From Deltaproteobacteria bacterium (GTDB lineage Bacteria > Desulfobacterota_B > Binatia > UBA9968): a DNA stretch of 5,086 nt. The stretch lies in assembly GCA_016193385.1 (NCBI GenBank), contig JACPSF010000164.1, positions 1 to 5,086 on the forward strand. Direction: 5' to 3'. Below, piece after piece: positions 1-5,086 of the stretch (within the stretch, counting starts at the first letter, position 1; every line of letters begins with the position of its first letter). The position numbers and the translations under genes are program-made. Under the pieces are notes generated by a model, which was given only the letters and a program-made list of their open reading frames with translations, did not search any database and was not told where the DNA came from.

Positions 1-42
1 TGAAAGGGTGGTTCGGCGGCATCTCTCTTTGATCTAACTATC

Positions 43-107
43 GCCTACCGCCTTTTTCTGCTGTTGCCTACTGCCTAGCGCCTAGCGCCTAGCGCCTAAT
101 GCCTGAC
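43..107. repeat. Degenerate heptanucleotide tandem repeat array, GCCTANN / NNTAGGC
   Basis: On the plus strand the units read GCCTACC (43-49), GCCTTTT (50-56), a 9-base break (57-65), then GCCTACT (66-72), three exact GCCTAGC (73-93), GCCTAAT (94-100) and GCCTGAC (101-107). The core GCCTA is kept while the last two bases vary. It lies in the non-coding tail 161 bases past the helicase stop. No open frame of any length crosses it. Arrays of seven-base units in intergenic DNA are known from several bacterial groups, notably cyanobacteria; the function of this one is unknown. Confidence 0.85.
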
Positions 108-210
108 CGATTGTTGCGGATTTGCGCAATTGAGCAAATATGCCTGGCTTGCGTGTCCAGAAGATTCGTCGACCGGCAGCGCGTTAACGAAATAAGTCCA
201 TAATCAGGCC

Positions 211-240
211 CGACCCTCAAACCCGCGACCCTCAAACCCG
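211..240. repeat. Exact 15-bp tandem duplication
   Basis: The unit CGACCCTCAAACCCG occurs twice head to tail, at 211-225 and 226-240, with no mismatch. It lies 28 bases past the helicase stop codon. It could be a simple slippage duplication in non-coding DNA; no protein or RNA role is visible. Confidence 0.9.
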
Positions 241-267
241 AGCTTCCTGCCAATAATCCTCAAGCCG

Positions 268-3060
268 TCAACAATGCAGCCCCACCAACGAGATATTGAG
301 CCCAATTCGTGATTGGCGACTGGGTAACCACCTGTTAATTTCAGCTTCCAAGGCGCCCTCGATAGCAGCTCGGGCCTGCGCGAGATCCGCCGTCCCATTA
401 CCGGATTGCTCTTCAGGTGCTGTGGGAAAATGCTGAAGCGTGTGGACTTCACCCGTCGATGGTTCATACATGAGCGTTATCACACGGCTCTGGACGAGCC
501 CCCGTTCATCCTTTCGCCGAACAACGTAACGGGCACAGACACCCCCCACTTTGAGATCGGCGACATCACCAACCAAATCTGCCGACCGGGTCTCATGTAG
601 GAGTGCATCTACAAGTGGGTGTCCGATACCACCAAGCTCGCACCCCCGATTGCGAAGGGCGAGGTCTCGGTCAAAACAGACCCTCTCATACTTGGGAAGG
701 AGGCGATACTTTCGCTGCAGAGAGTCCGGACAAATAAACGTCCAGAAGTCGCCCACTGGAATTGCTCCTCCGCCGAGCTCCAGAATCGCCATGCGAACCC
801 ACTCTCCGAGCTCGGCCAACGAATAGCGTCCTTCCAACTTTCGATAATGCTCAAGATTGAAGTGGCCCAGGTCTTGAGCCAACCGATCCAATGCCTCGCG
901 GGCACGGATTGCCTCCTGGATCATCCTTTGGAGCTCTGCGTCCGTGCGTCGGTAATCACGGTCCACTAACGCGCGCTTGTACAGATCCTGATAATCGGGA
1001 CGGCTTCCGAGATAACCGAGAATATCACTTCGGAAATCCTCTAACGGCCGTCCCTGCGGATCAGTCTTGCCAATGGACCGGGCGATCTCGAAGAGTTTCT
1101 GGTCTAAAAGGCCATAGATCTGCTCCTCCACGGTATCCTGAGCCAGCAAGTTATAAACCTGGACCGTTTCCTCCTGCCCATATCGATGAATCCGGCCAAT
1201 CCGTTGCTCGACGGCCATCGGGTTCCATGGCAGGTCATAGTTAAAGACGATATGTCCGATCTGGAGATTTATGCCTTCACCACCGGCTGATGTGCTAATG
1301 AGGAACCTCGCGCCATCGGGATCCCAAAATGATTCTATAGCCGCGATTTTGTCCTCTAGTGGACCACCGATGATCCGCGCCATGCGCTGCGGTCCATAGA
1401 TCTTACCGAGCTCTTCGGAAAGAAACTCGAGCGTGTCCCTGTACTGCGTAAAAATGACAAATCGCTCATCGGGGTTCTGATTGGAAAGCTCGCTAATGGC
1501 GCGCAGCAACGTGTCGAAGCGGCGGTCAGTTCCCTGCGGAACTAAACGGATCAGCTGTCGAACCTTGTCAATCTCCTGAGGGATGTCGGCCTCCGCGTAG
1601 ACACCTTCTTCGGCCTCCTCATCACCGTCCAGAGACCATTCGGTGGTTTCGTAGTCCTCTTCCATCTTTTTGACGAGTCGGCGCCGGACCCGCAGGACAT
1701 AAGCTTCCGCATCCATGTGATCAGCCGCTTGATCTCCGATGATGGCACGCGCCACCTCAAACATCTCATCCTGAATCTTAAGAATCTCCTCGCTGTTGGA
1801 GGACCCGGTTCTCCGTTTGGCTTCAAGTGCCAACTGCTTGCGAGCCAGGAGGACAAGAAGTCGCCGCCGGAGAGCCTGCCTAATGGCTCGGGGGCTAGAC
1901 GACATAATTTTCTGGAACGTCGCCATCACAAATCCGATGGCTCGCTGTTGCCGGGTTGTTCTAGACTGATTGATTCCGGCGGCCGTATAGCCCTCCCGGA
2001 GGTAGTCGCTCAGCCGATCGTAAAATTCCCGCTCCCGTGGCGCCAAAGGAAATCGCTCCGTGTGTACCTGGCGCCGGTGAAAGATAGGATCACCTTTAGC
2101 GTCAGTGATTTCACGCTTGGTCCGCCGGATCATCACGCGGGCAAGCATGCCTCGGTGATCACTCAGTTCTTCCGGCCTAGTAAATAGCTGATCGTTCAGC
2201 AGTTGAATCAAAGACCAAAACTGAAACGGATTTCCCTGATGGGGCGTAGCAGAGAGAAACAACAGGTCACGCGTGTGGCTGCGCAAGGCCTCCGCCAGTT
2301 TATAATTTTGTGTAGTGACCGTTTTCTTGCCGCTGCGCGTTCGAGACAAATGATGAGCTTCGTCGAAAATAATGACTTCCCATCTTTGCGCCCCGAGTAG
2401 TCGCTGAATTCGGCGAGGCTGTTTCAGTGTATCGATGGAGGCAATAACCCACGGGTGTGTTTCCCAGGAGGCCGTCCCGTAATCATAGAAATCATGTCCA
2501 AGGATTGAACAATGAAGACGGAAGCACTCGCGTAGCTCATTTTGCCAGTTCTTTATTAGCCCCGCGGGACTTATAATCAAGACCCTCTCAGCCTCGCCTC
2601 TGGTATTCAATTCTCGGAGAAGCATTCCGGTTTCGATCGTTTTCCCGAGTCCCACCTCGTCGGCAATAAGCATACGCCGCTCAGCCATAGCAACGAGATC
2701 ATGGACGAGTAGGATCTGATGAGGGAGGAGGTTTACGCGACTGGCCGATAGCTCTCCGCCTGAATTGGAGTGGGCAAGGTCGATCGCAACCTGTTTTACT
2801 CGGTAATCTATGGAATTGTCGAAGACACCATCTCCGTGCCGCTGCCATAGATCACCCGTTTTCTCCAAGAGTTCAACGGGAAAGGCCTCAAGTCGCCTAC
2901 CAGTCGGTGTGTCGAAGACAACGTCCGCCTGATAAAAGCCCGCCTGCTCCGCGACTCGCAGTACCTCGCCGATTCCAAGCTCCGGATGAGAAGGGACCCT
3001 CACCTTGTCGTTCGGCGCGATCGGCGTCTTTACTTCGTACGTTGCCGCTTGTTCACTCAT
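268..3060 (-). CDS. SNF2/RapA-like DEAH-box ATPase (helicase-family DNA translocase) of a defence locus
   Basis: A complete 930-residue superfamily 2 ATPase of the SNF2 type, expected to use ATP to move along or remodel double-stranded DNA in the cytoplasm. An N-terminal SH3/Tudor-like stretch (about 15-65, NDKVRVPSHPELGIGEV) resembles that of RapA-like proteins. Motif I (DEVGLGKTIE) is at 134-143 with the nucleotide-binding Lys140, motif Ia (LIISPAGLIKNW) at 161-172, motif II DEAH at 233-236 and motif III SAT at 270-272. The C-terminal RecA lobe shows RFVIFTQYRDTL (533-544), STSAGGEGINLQ (589-600) and the arginine-finger motif QRIGRIHRYGQ (619-629). Residues about 395-500 form a charged insert with an acidic run (478-485). 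Residues 700-735 look coiled-coil-like, and the last 190 residues contain GIGHPLVDALLHE (811-823) but no nuclease motif. All key residues are present. The ATG overlaps the upstream stop (ATGA); GGGG at 3075-3072 is a weak, distant ribosome site. It resembles the helicase DrmD of class 1 DISARM and those paired with DUF1156 methyltransferases; I do not assign either name. Confidence 0.95.
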   Translation of the reverse strand: MSEQAATYEVKTPIAPNDKVRVPSHPELGIGEVLRVAEQAGFYQADVVFDTPTGRRLEAFPVELLEKTGDLWQRHGDGVFDNSIDYRVKQVAIDLAHSNSGGELSASRVNLLPHQILLVHDLVAMAERRMLIADEVGLGKTIETGMLLRELNTRGEAERVLIISPAGLIKNWQNELRECFRLHCSILGHDFYDYGTASWETHPWVIASIDTLKQPRRIQRLLGAQRWEVIIFDEAHHLSRTRSGKKTVTTQNYKLAEALRSHTRDLLFLSATPHQGNPFQFWSLIQLLNDQLFTRPEELSDHRGMLARVMIRRTKREITDAKGDPIFHRRQVHTERFPLAPREREFYDRLSDYLREGYTAAGINQSRTTRQQRAIGFVMATFQKIMSSSPRAIRQALRRRLLVLLARKQLALEAKRRTGSSNSEEILKIQDEMFEVARAIIGDQAADHMDAEAYVLRVRRRLVKKMEEDYETTEWSLDGDEEAEEGVYAEADIPQEIDKVRQLIRLVPQGTDRRFDTLLRAISELSNQNPDERFVIFTQYRDTLEFLSEELGKIYGPQRMARIIGGPLEDKIAAIESFWDPDGARFLISTSAGGEGINLQIGHIVFNYDLPWNPMAVEQRIGRIHRYGQEETVQVYNLLAQDTVEEQIYGLLDQKLFEIARSIGKTDPQGRPLEDFRSDILGYLGSRPDYQDLYKRALVDRDYRRTDAELQRMIQEAIRAREALDRLAQDLGHFNLEHYRKLEGRYSLAELGEWVRMAILELGGGAIPVGDFWTFICPDSLQRKYRLLPKYERVCFDRDLALRNRGCELGGIGHPLVDALLHETRSADLVGDVADLKVGGVCARYVVRRKDERGLVQSRVITLMYEPSTGEVHTLQHFPTAPEEQSGNGTADLAQARAAIEGALEAEINRWLPSRQSRIGLNISLVGLHC

Positions 3061-3485
3061 GTCAGATTGAACCCCGCCATAAAAAATTCCGTACCGTTTG
3101 GGCCCTGCTGCCGCTTCGGTGTGCCGAAGATTCGCCGCAGGCTCAAATGCCTCCGCGGCCCGGCTTCAAGCCAGAAGTCATGTTCCTGCTGTAGCTTGTC
3201 CTGAAAGATGACCTGAACATCGAGTCTCATGGAGTCCAGGTCATTCGCTCGACCGACAAGGACGCTGTAGATAAAAGTTTCTACTTCCTCAAGTTTCTCG
3301 CCTGCGGCAAGTAGCACATGCTCAAGGCCTTCGACTCGAAGCTTGTACCCCGGATTAAACGGAAAAGGGTCCTGGCGAAGCTCGCGCATAAAATCGAGAA
3401 AGCCCATCCGGTTGGGATACGGCTCTATCCCGTCCCGATTGAAAGGCTTCAGCATGCGCTCCTCGATAAGACGGTAGCCCGGCAT
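3057..3485 (-). CDS. Small hypothetical protein (142 aa) between methyltransferase and SNF2 helicase
   Basis: I do not recognise the family. The protein is soluble, with no signal peptide or membrane segment. Its N-terminal part is rich in Pro, Phe and Tyr (MLKPFNRDGIEPYPNRMGF, residues 11-29, then DPFPFNPGYKLRVEGLEHVL, 39-58). A helix-prone, partly acidic middle follows (GEKLEEVETFIYSVLV, 62-77). The C-terminal third is basic (PRRHLSLRRIFGTPKRQQ, 110-127) and ends in a hydrophobic FFMAGFNLT. The start at 3485 is supported by a GGAGA at 3497-3493 with seven bases of spacing, and by the TGATG overlap with the methyltransferase stop. Its own stop lies inside the ATGA that starts the helicase. 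This tight embedding implies co-translation and points to a dedicated partner of one or both neighbours, such as an adaptor or specificity factor; that role is inference only. An alternative start at the methionine at 3455 has a GAGGAG only three bases upstream and is less likely. Confidence 0.8.
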   Translation of the reverse strand: MPGYRLIEERMLKPFNRDGIEPYPNRMGFLDFMRELRQDPFPFNPGYKLRVEGLEHVLLAAGEKLEEVETFIYSVLVGRANDLDSMRLDVQVIFQDKLQQEHDFWLEAGPRRHLSLRRIFGTPKRQQGPNGTEFFMAGFNLT

Positions 3486-4261
3486 CAGTCTTTCTCCATG
3501 GACCGCAGAAGCGGCGCGCCTTCGATCAAAGCCAAGACGCGATCAATCGGCTCCTTCCAATCGGGTCGCATATCTCGCACGAACCGAAGCGCGGCCCGGA
3601 GCTGCGGCCGCAGCCTTGCAAAACGGTCTAACCACGGCACAACGGACTCACCCGCGGCCGCCAGCCCAATTAGCAGGTGGAGCAGGTCTACCAAAGTGAT
3701 GTCGTGAAAGATGGCTTCCCCCTCCGAATTGAATAACTCCCCTTGAACGGTCCGAACCTTCAGCCCGGGCTGATACTGTTTCAGCAATTCCGCTAGACGC
3801 TGAGCGGGCTGCTTGACCTCATAAGTCCGCCCGCGACCAGTCCGGCCACGCACAATCAAGCCCGCGTCTTTGAGATCCTCGACGGATACCTGCATGGCAC
3901 GAGTGGCCTTGCTGACCGTGTCCACGGTGACTTCATTCCGGATTGGCGCGAGAACCTTGAGCCATACGTAGGATAAGGCATCCACGGCCGCCAGCTCGGG
4001 TGGCAAAGGACGATCCTTCGTTACCAATTGGTCCACAATCGCGGAAATATCCTGCAAGGCTTTGTGCAGCGGCAACGGCTTACCTTCGTGGTCGAGCACC
4101 TTGCCGTAATGGGCGCTGTAGAGTTCTAAACATTTGCCGATGCAGATCAACCGCACGTCTGGCTCTGAGAGCGGCTCATTTCCGTACCGACCTTTTTCAA
4201 TCGCCTGTAACTCCTCCCGTGCCCGACGCCGTACGTCCAGCCGGATACCCGCCCAAAACAT
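3485..4261 (-). CDS. C-terminal part of the same DUF1156-type methyltransferase, in a shifted frame
   Basis: This frame resumes the methyltransferase just where the upstream frame loses its sense. It opens with WAGIRLDVRRRAREELQAI (residues 3-21 from the ATG at 4261) and GRYGNEPLS (25-32). GKCLELYSAHYGKVLDHEGK (42-61) follows, a stretch I recognise as typical of DUF1156 methyltransferase C-termini. Residues about 110-150 may form a winged-helix-like segment (SVEDLKDAGLIVRGRTGRG), and 187-250 is helical and Leu-rich. The open frame can be extended back to an ATG at 4441. Those extra 60 residues are merely the wrong-frame reading of the upstream catalytic segment, so I do not accept that start. 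If the piece is made separately, the ATG at 4261 is the only sensible start and gives 258 residues, but there is no Shine-Dalgarno sequence before it. Its TGA (3487-3485) shares a base with the ATG of the next gene. Best read as one half of a frameshifted gene. Confidence 0.85.
   Translation of the reverse strand: MFWAGIRLDVRRRAREELQAIEKGRYGNEPLSEPDVRLICIGKCLELYSAHYGKVLDHEGKPLPLHKALQDISAIVDQLVTKDRPLPPELAAVDALSYVWLKVLAPIRNEVTVDTVSKATRAMQVSVEDLKDAGLIVRGRTGRGRTYEVKQPAQRLAELLKQYQPGLKVRTVQGELFNSEGEAIFHDITLVDLLHLLIGLAAAGESVVPWLDRFARLRPQLRAALRFVRDMRPDWKEPIDRVLALIEGAPLLRSMEKD
3493..3497 (-). promoter_or_regulatory. Ribosome binding site of the 142-aa gene
   Basis: On the minus strand GGAGA precedes the ATG at 3485 by seven bases. 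It lies inside the last codons of the methyltransferase (coding for MEKD). With the TGATG stop/start overlap it supports re-initiation by ribosomes that have just finished the methyltransferase, and it decides the start of the small gene. Confidence 0.6.
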
Positions 4262-5086
4262 GGATGAGATCGTAGGAGATGTTTTCTTTGTCTTGAAGGT
4301 GAAGTGAAGCCTCTCTCTCACCGTGGATCGGATAAACAGCGACAATTTCAAATCCAGTTTGGCATAGCGCTTCGAGCAGCCCCTCCCATACTGTGCCCTC
4401 CCTGTCTGTATGATGGAAAGTGAAGACCAAAGCACCATCATCGGGAAGCTTTACATGAAGCCGCTCAAATACAGCCCTTAAGCCAGCGTAAAAGTCCTTC
4501 CTAGTTTTACCCCTTGTCGTGTTCTCAATAATTTCTTCCGATTTGGGCGAATATTCTGGAGCAAAGGCTGGGTAAGTGTCTTTGAGGGCGAGCCTTAGCC
4601 AAACATAAAAGAAATCCGACAACTCGGCGTAGTTGACATTGCCGACGTACGGGGGATCGGTTACAACATGACTGAACGGCGAGCCCAATTCGCCGACTGC
4701 CTCGTCAGCCCCCGATGCCAGCAATGTCGCCTCAGAACAGGTAGGCACCGGATCCACGATATTCATGCCATCTTCCGACCAAGACCTACCGAAGTTAATT
4801 CCGTCGCTCAGGAGCTCCATACGGGAAATGAAAGTGTTGTTCCCGGAAACTGTCCCCCATACGTTTTGCTCGCAAGCGGTGGCCTTCGGTTGGAAATCGT
4901 GCCGAGCAAACACTCCCGCAGGTGCAGTGCCTCCCGGTGTCTGTCTGGAGGGAATATTGCGAACGAACAAGTTATTCCCCTCCAATGTGTTCGAGAATGC
5001 GCAAAGTAGTATCTCTTTCAGCGTCTGATTGTCTTCCGCCATGATGCCTTGAAAGAGCGCGCTCAGCGCCAGTAGCTGGCGAGGGG
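4197..5086 (-). CDS. DUF1156-type adenine-specific DNA methyltransferase, catalytic part (5' end outside window, frame broken near 4257)
   Basis: This is the middle of a large DNA methyltransferase, probably an N6-adenine enzyme that marks host DNA in a defence module. The frame stays open from the first in-window codon to the TGA at 4199-4197. The ATG at 5042 is only an internal methionine: the codons before it read LLALSALFQGI, and homologous-looking sequence continues across it. Counting from that methionine, a stretch typical of the family (LKEILLCAFSNTLEGNNLF, residues 8-26) is followed by GVFARHDF (43-50) and NVWG (60-63). The catalytic motif IV, VVTDPPYVGNVNYAELSDF, sits at 126-144, then a post-catalytic strand GALVFTFHH (203-211) and NISYDLIHV (254-262). 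The S-adenosylmethionine-binding motif I and the DUF1156 domain itself would lie upstream of 5086. After HV, the last 19 residues (Gly/Ala/Thr-rich, to the stop) look like out-of-frame read-through: the true continuation lies in another frame (3485-4261). Family call is firm; target sequence is unknown. Confidence 0.88.
   Translation of the reverse strand, partial: PRQLLALSALFQGIMAEDNQTLKEILLCAFSNTLEGNNLFVRNIPSRQTPGGTAPAGVFARHDFQPKATACEQNVWGTVSGNNTFISRMELLSDGINFGRSWSEDGMNIVDPVPTCSEATLLASGADEAVGELGSPFSHVVTDPPYVGNVNYAELSDFFYVWLRLALKDTYPAFAPEYSPKSEEIIENTTRGKTRKDFYAGLRAVFERLHVKLPDDGALVFTFHHTDREGTVWEGLLEALCQTGFEIVAVYPIHGEREASLHLQDKENISYDLIHVLGGYPAGRTASGTGGVTGD

Larger units (their letters stand above)
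1..267. other. Non-coding tail downstream of the helicase
   Basis: No credible gene lies wholly in this stretch. It holds the heptanucleotide array and the 15-bp duplication listed separately, and a weak inverted repeat (ATTTGC at 120-125 against GCAAAT at 134-139) with no T-run on either side in the right place for an intrinsic terminator. An ATG on the minus strand at 22-20, preceded directly by AAAGAGAG, opens a frame that runs off the window edge (MPPNHPF). It could be the start of a next gene but is too short to judge. I see no promoter with confidence. Confidence 0.6.

Noticed and set aside
1..22. Start of a further minus-strand gene (ATG at 22-20, MPPNHPF)
   Set aside because: Only seven codons are visible and the purine-rich sequence abuts the ATG with no spacing, so it cannot be supported as a gene from this window.
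43..107. CRISPR array
   Set aside because: Units are seven bases in direct tandem with no spacers.
120..139. Inverted repeat as a transcription terminator
   Set aside because: The stem is only six base pairs, AT-rich, with an eight-base loop and no following T-run in the minus-strand direction.
204..467. 87-residue minus-strand frame overlapping the helicase 3' end
   Set aside because: It overlaps the helicase C-terminus in another frame, and its end (GFEGRGFEGRA) is only the translation of the 15-bp duplication.
1717..2187. 156-residue plus-strand frame opposite the helicase
   Set aside because: It lies wholly antisense to conserved helicase sequence, has no recognisable domain and a low-complexity, stop-free composition expected by chance.
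4252..4260. Programmed ribosomal frameshift at the T-run
   Set aside because: The needed shift is +1, the T4G3 run is not a standard slippery site, and the apparent loss of conserved residues at the junction argues for a deletion instead.
4262..4441. Extension of the C-terminal methyltransferase frame back to an ATG at 4441
   Set aside because: The 60 residues are the out-of-frame reading of the conserved catalytic segment, whose correct frame gives the family-typical ALVFTFHH and NISYDLIHV.
5040..5042. ATG at 5042 as the true methyltransferase start
   Set aside because: The frame is open to the window edge and the residues before it (LLALSALFQGI) fit the family. The expected cofactor-binding region must lie upstream.

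Overview
The window is a compact piece of what looks like a bacterial (less likely archaeal) antiviral or DNA-modification locus. All convincing genes lie on the minus strand, so the operon reads from position 5086 down to 268. The base composition is moderately GC-rich and the proteins look bacterial, but nothing here fixes the lineage. There is no rRNA, tRNA, transposase, integrase or CRISPR array.

Layout in the direction of transcription. (1) 5086 to about 4257: the middle and catalytic part of a large DUF1156-type adenine-specific DNA methyltransferase. The gene enters from outside the window, and its DPPY motif is intact. (2) About 4261 to 3485: the C-terminal part of the same methyltransferase, in a different frame. 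The two halves meet at a T-run at 4255-4258, where the frame is broken. A hinge segment that I recall from relatives also seems to be missing there. (3) 3485 to 3057: a 142-residue protein of unknown function whose ATG overlaps the methyltransferase stop (TGATG). (4) 3060 to 268: a complete 930-residue SNF2/RapA-like ATPase with all helicase motifs, whose ATG overlaps the stop of the small gene (ATGA). (5) 267 to 1: a non-coding tail with a degenerate heptanucleotide repeat array (43-107) and an exact 15-bp tandem duplication (211-240).

How the genes may work together: the overlaps show that methyltransferase, small protein and helicase form one translationally coupled unit. A DNA methyltransferase plus a SNF2-type translocase is the logic of DISARM-like and related defence systems: host DNA is marked, and unmarked DNA is sensed or remodelled. 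The DUF1156 family is known to co-occur with large ATPases (DUF499) and SNF2 helicases in defence islands. Such partners, and any nuclease, would have to lie outside the window, most likely upstream of 5086. No nuclease domain is recognisable here. The small middle protein is the least understood member. The broken methyltransferase next to an intact helicase is the main oddity: it may be a sequencing error, recent decay, or a split gene re-initiating at the ATG at 4261.
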